DNA of 44,194 nucleotides from Flavobacteriales bacterium (GTDB lineage: Bacteria; Bacteroidota; Bacteroidia; Flavobacteriales_D; Parvicellaceae). Made by a program: the position numbers and the translations under genes. Shown here one piece after another: positions 16,740 to 24,665 of this stretch. The notes below the pieces were generated by a model that made no database searches, was not told the origin of the DNA, and was given only the letters and a program-made list of their open reading frames with translations. The DNA lies in the NCBI GenBank assembly GCA_018401455.1, contig JAGYKU010000022.1:1-44194 (forward strand). Direction: 5' to 3'. Position 1 is the stretch's first letter. Every line of letters begins with the position of its first letter.

Positions 16740-18413
16740 ATGAAATTTCTACTAATAATTATCTTGTTATCGGGCTTTGCTTCTAGTCTTAATGCTCAAG
16801 TTGATGGCAATAACGATTCTCCCAACATTGTATTGATTTTGGTGGATGATATGGGGCTAATGGATCTAGGCGTATATGGTGGAGAGGCACAAACCCCCAA
16901 CATTGATAGCCTCGCCCAAAAGGGAGTAATGTTTACAAATTTGCACGCTTCTCCCGTATGTGCTCCATCAAGGGCAATGCTCATGACAGGGTCTGACAGC
17001 CATATAGCTGGAGTAGCTAATCTGCCTGAAATGCTTCCAAAGAAATACTTAGAGGCAGAAGGTTATGAAGGTGTATTGAATGATAACGTTCAGACAATAG
17101 CTACCCGACTAAAAGAACACAATTACAATACTTATATAGCGGGCAAATGGCATCTTGGACATGATGAAAATACATTACCTAACGCTAGAGGATTCGACAG
17201 ATCAATTATTTTTGGCGGTTCTGGAGCTGATAACTACTCAGAGGGTGGGTATCTTCCATTCAAGCCAGAAGTAAAGTGGTTTGCAGATGGTAAAGAAACA
17301 AGTTTACCTGATGACTTTTACTCTTCAGAGTTTTATATAGATCAAATGATCTCATTCCATAATGATGAGCAAAACTTGAGTAATCCTTTCTTCGCTTTTC
17401 TTTCCTTTCAAGCGGTTCACGCACCTATACAGGCACCAAAAGAATTTGTAGAGAAATACAGAGCCATCTATAGTAAAGGGTGGGATGTATTACGTCAGGA
17501 ACGTTTTGAGAAATCAAAAGAAATGGGAATAATACCTGATAATGTACAGATGAACCCAACACTCAATGGAATTGGAAAATGGGAGGATTTATCCGCTGAA
17601 GAAAAGGATGCGTATGCAATCGAAATGGCTATGTTGGCCGGGATGATTGAAGCAATGGACTTTCACATAGGTCGATATATAGAATACCTGAATGAAAAGG
17701 GATTAACTGAAAATACCATTTTCATTGTTACTTCAGACAATGGCCCTGATGGAGGAGACTATTCGGGGATTATAGGCTGGGCCAATCGACATGGATATCA
17801 CCATGACTATAAAGAAAAAGGTGGAGAAGGTTATTATGGTCATATAGGGCCAGGATACGCATCTGCCATTGCTGCACCATTTTCACATTTCAAGTACTTT
17901 ACAGGAGAAGGAGGTTTACGTGTTCCGTTGATTATATCGGGAGGTGACTTACCTTTAGGAAAAAAAGATAATGAACTATGCTTCATTACCGATATTGCTC
18001 CTACAATTTATGATATAGTTGGCCTATCTACTTCAGCTAATGAGGGTTATGCGTCTATTGCGGGCAAAAGTATGCTGCCCCATATCAAAGATAATAAACA
18101 TCCAATTTACAAACAAGATGAAGGTGTTGGAATAGAGGCTGCAGGCTGTTCAGCTTATTTTTTAGGGGACTATAAAATAGTATATAATAACAACCCATAT
18201 GGTAATCATCAATGGAGAATGTATAATCTAAAGGTTGATCCCTGCGAAACCAAAGACATCTCTGTTGAAAATCCACTTATGTTTCAAACGCTGTTATCAA
18301 AGTATGAGATTTTTGCAAAAGATGTTGGAGTAGTTTCAATGCCAAAAAGTTACAGTGCTCAAAAAGAAGTAGGAAAAAAATCAAAAAGAGCAATCTTAAA
18401 CCCCTTTAAATAA
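16740..18413 (+). CDS. Exported type I arylsulfatase (Cys-type)
   Basis: 557 residues. Signal peptide MKFLLIIILLSGFASSLNAQ. The sulfatase fold begins with NIVLILVDDMGLMDLG, where D36-D37 bind Ca2+. The formylglycine signature is VCAPSRAMLMTG: Cys74 would be converted to formylglycine, with Pro76 and Arg78 in the CxPxR motif. Further ligands are GKWHLGH and TSDNGPDGG. It hydrolyses sulfate esters, perhaps of algal or host polysaccharides (inference); the substrate is unknown. The maturing enzyme is encoded next, 5 nt downstream. Confidence 0.93.
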   Translation: MKFLLIIILLSGFASSLNAQVDGNNDSPNIVLILVDDMGLMDLGVYGGEAQTPNIDSLAQKGVMFTNLHASPVCAPSRAMLMTGSDSHIAGVANLPEMLPKKYLEAEGYEGVLNDNVQTIATRLKEHNYNTYIAGKWHLGHDENTLPNARGFDRSIIFGGSGADNYSEGGYLPFKPEVKWFADGKETSLPDDFYSSEFYIDQMISFHNDEQNLSNPFFAFLSFQAVHAPIQAPKEFVEKYRAIYSKGWDVLRQERFEKSKEMGIIPDNVQMNPTLNGIGKWEDLSAEEKDAYAIEMAMLAGMIEAMDFHIGRYIEYLNEKGLTENTIFIVTSDNGPDGGDYSGIIGWANRHGYHHDYKEKGGEGYYGHIGPGYASAIAAPFSHFKYFTGEGGLRVPLIISGGDLPLGKKDNELCFITDIAPTIYDIVGLSTSANEGYASIAGKSMLPHIKDNKHPIYKQDEGVGIEAAGCSAYFLGDYKIVYNNNPYGNHQWRMYNLKVDPCETKDISVENPLMFQTLLSKYEIFAKDVGVVSMPKSYSAQKEVGKKSKRAILNPFK

Positions 18414-18418
18414 AATAG

Positions 18419-19000
18419 ATGAAATTAATATTTTATTTTCTGTTAATATTGATAGTCAATTCGGCAGCAAACGCTCAAAAATTGGAGGTAGTTACTTATG
18501 AGCAATTCGAAACTTTCGTAAAAGAAACCAATTATACAACAGATGCAGAAAAATTTGGTTGGTCAATTGTTCAAATAGATGTTTTTACTTTTAAAAAAGT
18601 AGAAGGAGCCAACTGGAAAAAACCAGACGGAATTAACCCTGTAAATTCCAAACAACTTCCTGTCAATCAGGTTAGTTATAATGATGCAGTCTCTTACTGT
18701 GAATGGGCTGGTAAACAGCTCCCAACTTACGAGCAATATTGGAAATTAATTGAACATGATTACCGCAAAGTAGTAACCAACAATAATGCCCCAATATCTG
18801 ATGTGGATGATGTAAATATTTTGGGAAATGTTTGGGAAATAACAAAGACCTCTAATGGAAATGAAGTTCGCTTAGCTGGGGGATCTGTCTTTTGCTCGCC
18901 TTCAACCTGTCACGGCACGTCAAAGGCTCGTGAACTATATGTCGACAAACAAACAGGAAACATTCATATTGGGTTTGCTGTTATTACAAAAAGCAGCTAA
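18419..19000 (+). CDS. Exported formylglycine-generating enzyme family protein
   Basis: 193 residues with a signal peptide (MKLIFYFLLILIVNSAANAQ). FGE-sulfatase fold segments: PVNQVSYNDAVSYCEWAGKQ, LPTYEQYWKLIE, ILGNVWEIT and RLAGGSVFCSPSTCHGTSKA. Cys159 and Cys164 keep the C-x4-C spacing of the active-site cysteines of true O2-dependent FGEs, so it probably converts Cys74 of the adjacent sulfatase. It is shorter than typical FGE (about 270-300 residues), and export is unusual for bacterial FGE. Its stop lies inside boundary palindrome 2. Confidence 0.85.
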   Translation: MKLIFYFLLILIVNSAANAQKLEVVTYEQFETFVKETNYTTDAEKFGWSIVQIDVFTFKKVEGANWKKPDGINPVNSKQLPVNQVSYNDAVSYCEWAGKQLPTYEQYWKLIEHDYRKVVTNNNAPISDVDDVNILGNVWEITKTSNGNEVRLAGGSVFCSPSTCHGTSKARELYVDKQTGNIHIGFAVITKSS

Positions 19001-19050
19001 CATGGTATAAACGGCATTAAAACGGTCGCTTATACTAAACGTTGTAGCAC
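18993..19050. repeat. Cassette-boundary palindrome 2 (attC-like)
   Basis: Left arm GCAGCTAACATGGTATAA (18993-19010) pairs imperfectly with the right arm TTATACTAAACGTTGTAGC (19030-19048), leaving a loop of about 20 nt. It overlaps the FGE stop codon and ends 6 nt before the next ATG, so genes are packed between palindromes as in gene cassettes. Confidence 0.55.
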
Positions 19051-19055
19051 ATAGG

Positions 19056-20066
19056 ATGAAACTAATAATATACATAATACTAATTCTCTGCAATACAATA
19101 GTTTTTTGTCAAGATTGTGAGAATGTGCTTTTCACTGACGACTCATTAATTCAAGTCAATCCTGGAACCTATGTAATTAACTGTGAAAAAATAGTTTACG
19201 ATACTACTTATGATTTTATGCCTTACAAAGGGACAAAGTACGCTGAGTGCTATAAATTAATTCATAAAAGCGAAAATTGGCTAATTCGAGAAAGATGGAC
19301 ATCTAACGATACCGCTTATACCAGAGAATACTTTAAGTCAGGTAAATTGAAGAGAGAATCATATTTTTATGACTATTTAAACGTATCCTCAACTACCTAT
19401 TATGAGAATGGGCAAATTGAGTATGGAGGTAATAAAAAAGTTGACTCCTTGCAAAAAAGGCAGTCCTTTTACGAAGATGGTTCAATTAGACACGAAGATT
19501 ATTATTTTGCAGGAAGTAATTATGATAGTATAACCACGTATTATAAAAACGGAGTAGTTTCTGGAAAAACTTATTTAACTCCCTTTTCTTCTGAATTACT
19601 CGTTAACTTAAATTATCGTTCAACTGAAGTTATATCGGAATACTACTTTGATGAAAACGGAGATACCATACCTTACCCTCAAGACGAGACCTTAAATGTA
19701 AATGTGTTTAATTACCCTATGTTGGACACTTCATTTTATCCAATCAACGGTGACACATATTCTTTCTATCACATCAAAGATCAAAAAGGATATTCGAATG
19801 ATATGAACTTACTAAAAGAAGAAATAATCAAAAACACAAAATTTCCTAAAACTATAAATTGTCCGGTTGCTTATTGCTATTTATATCTCACCATAAACAA
19901 AAATGGAAGTATTGAGATAAATAAAAACAGTTTAAAAAATGATGAAGTTAGATTTGCTGTAAACAAGGCTATAAACAAAATTCGAAAATGGGAAATTGGA
20001 AAAATCAATAACGAACCTGTAAATGTCCATGTTTACATCGGACTTCTGCTTGAATTCGATAAATAA
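19056..20066 (+). CDS. Exported protein with MORN-type repeats and a C-terminal TonB-C-like domain
   Basis: 336 residues. Signal peptide MKLIIYIILILCNTIVFCQ. Residues about 85-165 contain YwqK/MORN_2 repeats (YFKSGKLKRESYFYD, YYENGQIEYGG, YEDGSIRHEDYYF, YYKNGVVSGKTY). The C-terminal 90 residues (FPKTINCPVAYCYLYLTINK, then GSIEINKNS and AVNKAINKIRKWEIGKINNE) look like the TonB-C/energy-transducer fold found alone in many Bacteroidota proteins. No membrane anchor at the C-terminus. It is the only gene between palindromes 2 and 3. Role unknown. Confidence 0.7.
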   Translation: MKLIIYIILILCNTIVFCQDCENVLFTDDSLIQVNPGTYVINCEKIVYDTTYDFMPYKGTKYAECYKLIHKSENWLIRERWTSNDTAYTREYFKSGKLKRESYFYDYLNVSSTTYYENGQIEYGGNKKVDSLQKRQSFYEDGSIRHEDYYFAGSNYDSITTYYKNGVVSGKTYLTPFSSELLVNLNYRSTEVISEYYFDENGDTIPYPQDETLNVNVFNYPMLDTSFYPINGDTYSFYHIKDQKGYSNDMNLLKEEIIKNTKFPKTINCPVAYCYLYLTINKNGSIEINKNSLKNDEVRFAVNKAINKIRKWEIGKINNEPVNVHVYIGLLLEFDK

Positions 20067-20074
20067 ATTAGAAC

Positions 20075-20273
20075 GTGCTACAACATGATATATAGAATAT
20101 AGGGCGGTTCAGATGTTTACAGAGAGCCAAGTTTTCTACTGACACCGCCAAATTTACAATTTGGCTTTACAACCAATAAAATGTAAAAACAAAATTGTAA
20201 ATTTGGCTCAGAGCAAACCGAAAGCGCAGTGCTTCCTAATGCCCTACATTCCATACATAAATCGTTGTGGCTC
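20075..20273. repeat. Cassette-boundary palindrome 3 (long attC-like site)
   Basis: About 200 bp without a gene. The outer arms 20075-20105 (starting GTGCTACAACATG) and 20241-20273 (ending CGTTGTGGCTC) are complementary over most of their length. Inside lies a perfect 16-bp pair, GCCAAATTTACAATTT (20147-20162) and its complement at 20192-20207. The right end resembles that of boundary 2 (CGTTGTAGCAC). The left ten bases, GTGCTACAAC, are the exact complement of the core of boundary 2. Confidence 0.6.
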
Positions 20274-20310
20274 ATACTGACTCGTCCTGAAATATGTATA
20301 CATCAAAACA

Positions 20311-20688
20311 ATGTATATGTATAATAACAACAAAATTCTAAGACGTTATAGCGAAAGTTTCAAACTCAAAATTTTAACCGAACTTAGTCATGGGAATTAC
20401 ACCAAAAGTAAACTTGGAAAAATCTATGGGATCAATCCAACTACAATTAATCACTGGATTAAAAAGTATGACCGCAAAGACTTAATGAACACTAGAGTTA
20501 TGGTAGAATCAAAAGACGAAATAAGTAGATTAAGAGCACTTCAAAAGGAAGTAGAACAACTTAAAAACCTCCTAATTAAGAAGGATTTAGACAAGTTAGT
20601 TCAAGATTCCTACTTAGAGGTTGCAGCTGAAAACCTAGGCTATAAAAATGTAGATGAGTTAAAAAAAAACTTAAACATAGAGCCTTAA
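20311..20688 (+). CDS. IS3-family transposase OrfA (helix-turn-helix protein)
   Basis: 125 residues. N-terminal HTH of the HTH_Tnp_1 kind (RRYSESFKLKILTELSHGNY, then KIYGINPTTINHWIKKYD), followed by a leucine-zipper-like coiled coil (RLRALQKEVEQLKNLLIKKD). A run of nine A (20661-20669, A AAA AAC slippery motif) lies just before the stop. The orfB frame is open upstream through this run, so -1 slippage would yield the OrfAB fusion transposase. Confidence 0.9.
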   Translation: MYMYNNNKILRRYSESFKLKILTELSHGNYTKSKLGKIYGINPTTINHWIKKYDRKDLMNTRVMVESKDEISRLRALQKEVEQLKNLLIKKDLDKLVQDSYLEVAAENLGYKNVDELKKNLNIEP

Positions 20689-21545
20689 TGAAATCGATAA
20701 CTAAAACTCAAAAATCGAGTTTCTACAGCATCAGAGAAGTGTGTAGTTCCTTTGATATGAAAAGAGATGCCTATTATAAGTTTAAAACTCGTTTTCGTAG
20801 AAAAGAAGAGGTTCATTCTAAAGTAATAGAACTAGTCAAAAAACGTAGGGATACTTTACCCAGGGAAGGTGGCAGAAAGTTACTTCTATCACTAAAACCT
20901 GATTTTGAAGTGGCTCAACTTAAAGTTGGAAGAGATAGTCTTTTCGATATTCTGAGAACGAACAATTTACTCGTGAAGAAGAGAAAATACTCATGTAAAA
21001 CTACCAACTCTTATCATCGATTTCATAAGTATAAGAACCTTATAAAAGAGTTCGTTCCAACAAAAATAAATCAGGTTTGGGTCACGGATATAACTTACAT
21101 AAGAACTGTAAATGGGTTTTGTTATTTAGCTCTTGTCACTGACTTGTTTTCAAGAAAAATAGTTGGATATGACATCAGTAATAGTCTGGAGTTAGAAGGT
21201 GTATTGCGTGCTTTAAAAAAGGCATTATATCATGCGAAAGATGTGTCAGAATTAATTCATCATTCAGACAGAGGAATCCAATATTGTTCTAATGTATATA
21301 CGAATGAACTTTTAAAAAGAGACATTAAAATAAGTATGACAGAAGAAAATCACTGCTACGAAAATGCCGTTGCAGAAAGGGTTAACGGAATTTTGAAAGA
21401 TGAATTCTACCTTGATATCACCTTTACTTCATTGAAACATGCTAAAATAGCAACAAAAAATGCAATTAAACTTTATAATAATGAAAGATTACATCTATCT
21501 TTGAATTTCAAAACACCTGATAATGTGTATAAAAATATCGCCTAA
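20688..21545 (+). CDS. IS3-family transposase OrfB (DDE integrase domain)
   Basis: 285 residues with a complete DDE triad in the rve fold: D in VWVTDITYIRT, D in HHSDRGIQYCS and E in NAVAERVNGILKDEF. The N-terminal third is the HTH_21-like region (RRDTLPREGGRKLLLSLKPD). ATG overlaps the orfA stop (TAATG). Probably expressed mainly as an OrfAB frameshift product. Confidence 0.93.
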   Translation: MKSITKTQKSSFYSIREVCSSFDMKRDAYYKFKTRFRRKEEVHSKVIELVKKRRDTLPREGGRKLLLSLKPDFEVAQLKVGRDSLFDILRTNNLLVKKRKYSCKTTNSYHRFHKYKNLIKEFVPTKINQVWVTDITYIRTVNGFCYLALVTDLFSRKIVGYDISNSLELEGVLRALKKALYHAKDVSELIHHSDRGIQYCSNVYTNELLKRDIKISMTEENHCYENAVAERVNGILKDEFYLDITFTSLKHAKIATKNAIKLYNNERLHLSLNFKTPDNVYKNIA

Positions 21546-21637
21546 AATAATTTTTTAACCTGTAGCCATATTTTAGGACAAGACATTGACTTTATCGCAT
21601 CTTCAATTTCAGTTAAAACTTTATTAAATTACTGCTT

Positions 21638-22198
21638 TTACTTCCCTCCACTATTTTTCAAAGCATCGTTCCATGCTTTGTTGAGGTAATTGTGGTACTG
21701 TTGGTATTGGTTGGCGCCAAAGAAAACGAGTATTCCTAGAAGTTCTTCAGGAGATTTGTAGCCGGGATATACAGCAATTCTGTTCAAGTTTTCGTCCAAA
21801 ATAGCATAAGATGGATAGGACATCGAGCCATCTAAAAGACTGTAAGCAAACCAATGTGTTCTGCCTCTCGCATTGGGATTTGTTTTTACAAAGGATGGCT
21901 CAGAATTGATAAATGTATGTCCATTGAAAACAATGGTATCAAGCATCTCTGCATCTAACTTTACGGCATAATATCTATCATTCATATATTGCGCAATATT
22001 TGGGTCCAAAAAAGTGCTGGCATCCATTTTTTTACACCATCCGCACCAACCTGTGTAAAGGTCAATATACACTTTTTTCTTAATGCTGTCTTTTTCGCGC
22101 TGCTCTACCATTTCTTCCCAAGTCATCCAATTGATAGGTGCTTGAGCAAAATTTTGAAAACTTAAAAATAGTGTAAGTACAAAAATAAATTTAGTCAT
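21638..22198 (-). CDS. Exported thioredoxin-fold protein
   Basis: 186 residues with signal peptide MTKFIFVLTLFLSFQNFAQ. The thioredoxin-like domain has VYIDLYTGWCGWCKKMDAST with the redox pair Cys52-Cys55 (WCGWC), and a cis-Pro candidate in SMSYPSYAILDENLN. It resembles DUF255/thioredoxin_7 proteins that reduce or oxidise envelope disulphides. It starts 3 nt after the DPP IV stop, so the two share a transcript. Confidence 0.85.
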   Translation of the reverse strand: MTKFIFVLTLFLSFQNFAQAPINWMTWEEMVEQREKDSIKKKVYIDLYTGWCGWCKKMDASTFLDPNIAQYMNDRYYAVKLDAEMLDTIVFNGHTFINSEPSFVKTNPNARGRTHWFAYSLLDGSMSYPSYAILDENLNRIAVYPGYKSPEELLGILVFFGANQYQQYHNYLNKAWNDALKNSGGK

Positions 22199-22201
22199 AA
22201 C

Positions 22202-24424
22202 TTATAATTTTTTGAGTAAATAATCTGTCATTAGGTTGTATAAATGTTCTCTGGTAACACCTCCATAAATACCATGATTTTTGTTGGGATACGCCATAAA
22301 ATCAAACTGTTTGTTGGCTTTGACCAAAGCATCTACCATTTCCATAGCATTCTGAAAATGTACATTATCATCTGCTGAACCGTGAATCAAAAGATAATTT
22401 CCTTTGAGTTTGTCCACATGATTAATGGGCGAATTGATATCATAATTCTCTCCGTTTTCTTGAGGTGTACGCATGAATCTTTCTGTGTAGATATTGTCGT
22501 AATATCTCCAATTGGTAACTGGTGCAACTGCAATAGCCGTTTTGAAAGTTTCTGCTCCTTTGGTAATGCACAAAGAAGACATATATCCTCCATAACTCCA
22601 ACCAAAAATTCCAATTCTTGAAGCATCGATGTATTTTCTTTTTCCTAATTCTTTAGCCGCTGCAATTTGATCTTCGGTTTCGTATTTTCCCAATTGCAAA
22701 TAGGTGCTGTGCTTGAAGTCTCTTCCTCGATATCCTGTTCCTCTTGCATCTACAGAAACCACAATATAACCTTTTTGTGCCAAAGATTGAAACCAAAAAT
22801 AATTACCATACGTCCATTCGTCATTCACTGTATTGATTCCTGGTCCTCCATACACAAACATCAACATAGGATATTCCTTGTTTTCGTCAAAGTTGGATGG
22901 TTTAATCATCCACGCATTTAAGTCTGTTCCTTCTGCATTTTTTACTGTGAAAAATGTTTTTGATGTCAAGTCATACATTGCCATTCTTTCTTTTAAGGCT
23001 TTGTTGTCCACAATTACCAAAGGGGTTTTTAGTTTTGATTTCTTAAAATTACTATGAATAGAAACGGTAAATGGGGTGTTGGCGTCTGAATGATATAGCA
23101 AATAATATTTGTAGTTTTTGCTAAACAAAGCATTATTTGTTCCCGGATTTACAGAAAGTTTTGTAAGATTGCTTCCATCGGTTTTTACGCTATAAACTTC
23201 TCTTTGCGTTGCGCTTTCTTTAGCCGCTTGAAAATATATTGTGTTGCTTGTTTCGTCTAGTCCATAAACAGCTGTCACTTCCCAATTCCCTTTTGTTACT
23301 TGTGTCGTTTTTCCATTGGTAACGTCTATCAAGTACAAATGATTGTAGCCATCTATTTCGCTAGTCCACAATATCGTTTTGCTATCAGAAAGCATTTGCA
23401 TATTGTCGTGCACATCTATGTAAGTTTCTGATTTTTCGTTATACACTACTTTGGGCTGAACCGAAGCAATCATATTTCTACTTGGATTGAAATCGCCTGT
23501 TAGAATTTCCAAATGATTTTGAAGTCTATTTAAACGTTGCACCAACAAATTATATCCATCATTTGACCAAGAAATTCTAGGCACATAAATATCCATATTG
23601 TCTCCCAAATAAAAATCATCGGAATTGTTTCTTGAAACGTCATAAACATGAATGGTTACTACTGAATTGGCTTCTCCTGCTTTGGGATATTTGAATTTGT
23701 AATGTTCTGGATATAAAGTTCCGTACATTTCCATTTGAAATTCTTTTACCTCACTTTCGTCAAATTTGTAATATGCCAATCGATCACTTTTGGGGTTCCA
23801 GTACAAACCTCTATCAAAACTAAATTCTTCTTCATAAACCCAGTCTGTAGCTCCATTGATGATTTGGTTGTACATACCATCAAAAGTGACTTGAATTTCT
23901 TTGTTTTCAATGTAATTTTTAATAAAAATATTGTTGTCTCTTACAAATGCAATTTGGGTTCCATCTGGAGAAAAAGTCGCGAGTCTTTGTTTGCTCAAAC
24001 TCATGTCTGACAAAGGCTCTAGTTTTTTGGACTTGATATCATACACAAAATAATACGACATACTACTGTGACGATAAATGGCTTCTTGATCCGTTGCAAT
24101 CAAAATCTTGGACTCATCCGCATTGAAAGTATATTCTTCTATTGAAATGTTTTTTCCTTCATATTTTAACGCATCTGAGGAAACAATCGTAGCGATTTTC
24201 TTATATTCTTCAAAAGTATATTTGTCAATAGAAGTTGCTCCGTTGGCATAATTCAACCTTGTGAAATGTACACCATCGTTCATGCTTTCTACTCCGTAAA
24301 CATTATCTGGACTGAATGTTCGAGAACTCCAAATCGTTTGGTTGTCAATTTTTTTGGTGCCTTGAGCAATGGAAACATTTCCCAATAACAATAGCACAAG
24401 TGAGGATATGATTATTTTTTTCAT
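22202..24424 (-). CDS. Dipeptidyl peptidase IV (S9B prolyl oligopeptidase family)
   Basis: Releases X-Pro dipeptides from peptides in the periplasm. 740 residues: signal peptide MKKIIISSLVLLLLGNVSIA, an N-terminal eight-bladed propeller (DPPIV_N, about 100-470) with the active-site Glu pair in DWVYEEEFSFDRG, then an alpha/beta hydrolase domain with the nucleophile GWSYGGYMS, Asp in HGSADDNVHFQN and His in NKNHGIYGG. All catalytic residues are present. First gene of the operon with the thioredoxin-fold protein. Confidence 0.95.
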   Translation of the reverse strand: MKKIIISSLVLLLLGNVSIAQGTKKIDNQTIWSSRTFSPDNVYGVESMNDGVHFTRLNYANGATSIDKYTFEEYKKIATIVSSDALKYEGKNISIEEYTFNADESKILIATDQEAIYRHSSMSYYFVYDIKSKKLEPLSDMSLSKQRLATFSPDGTQIAFVRDNNIFIKNYIENKEIQVTFDGMYNQIINGATDWVYEEEFSFDRGLYWNPKSDRLAYYKFDESEVKEFQMEMYGTLYPEHYKFKYPKAGEANSVVTIHVYDVSRNNSDDFYLGDNMDIYVPRISWSNDGYNLLVQRLNRLQNHLEILTGDFNPSRNMIASVQPKVVYNEKSETYIDVHDNMQMLSDSKTILWTSEIDGYNHLYLIDVTNGKTTQVTKGNWEVTAVYGLDETSNTIYFQAAKESATQREVYSVKTDGSNLTKLSVNPGTNNALFSKNYKYYLLYHSDANTPFTVSIHSNFKKSKLKTPLVIVDNKALKERMAMYDLTSKTFFTVKNAEGTDLNAWMIKPSNFDENKEYPMLMFVYGGPGINTVNDEWTYGNYFWFQSLAQKGYIVVSVDARGTGYRGRDFKHSTYLQLGKYETEDQIAAAKELGKRKYIDASRIGIFGWSYGGYMSSLCITKGAETFKTAIAVAPVTNWRYYDNIYTERFMRTPQENGENYDINSPINHVDKLKGNYLLIHGSADDNVHFQNAMEMVDALVKANKQFDFMAYPNKNHGIYGGVTREHLYNLMTDYLLKKL

Positions 24425-24446
24425 TGAATTGATTTAATATTCTTTA

Positions 24447-24454
24447 CAAAAATA
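24447..24454 (-). promoter_or_regulatory. Predicted -7 box for the DPP IV operon
   Basis: Minus-strand TATTTTTG, an exact TAnnTTTG match, 22 nt before the ATG. No clear TTTG at -33. Confidence 0.45.
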
Positions 24455-24665
24455 CAATTTTGAATTGAATATTCGTATTTAGGCAAATTTTGAGCCAAGT
24501 GCAACTTACAAAATTTGTAAACTAAAATAACAATCCCAAAATTAATATTGCAGAAAATTGCAAAGCAAAAAACAAATTTATTTCCCAATAAGAATATACA
24601 AACCTTAAGTTGCATCTTAAACTAGAATTGGGTAGATTTGAAAAAGACAATATTAAGATACTAAA

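Larger units (their letters stand above)
20282..21581 (+). mobile_element. IS3-family insertion sequence
   Basis: About 1.3 kb with imperfect terminal inverted repeats: left TCGTCCTGAAATATG (from 20282) and right end complement TTGTCCTAAAATATG (from 21581). A 3-bp flanking repeat GAC (20279-20281, 21582-21584) fits the IS3 target duplication. It contains overlapping orfA and orfB. It is inserted 5 bases after boundary palindrome 3, between the cassette region and the thioredoxin/DPP IV operon. Both frames are intact, so it may be active. Confidence 0.85.

Noticed and set aside
15160-20273. Canonical class 1-type attC sites
   Set aside because: The right-end cores read GTTAGCT, GTTGTAG and GTTGTGG and do not fit GTTRRRY; no integrase gene is in the window.
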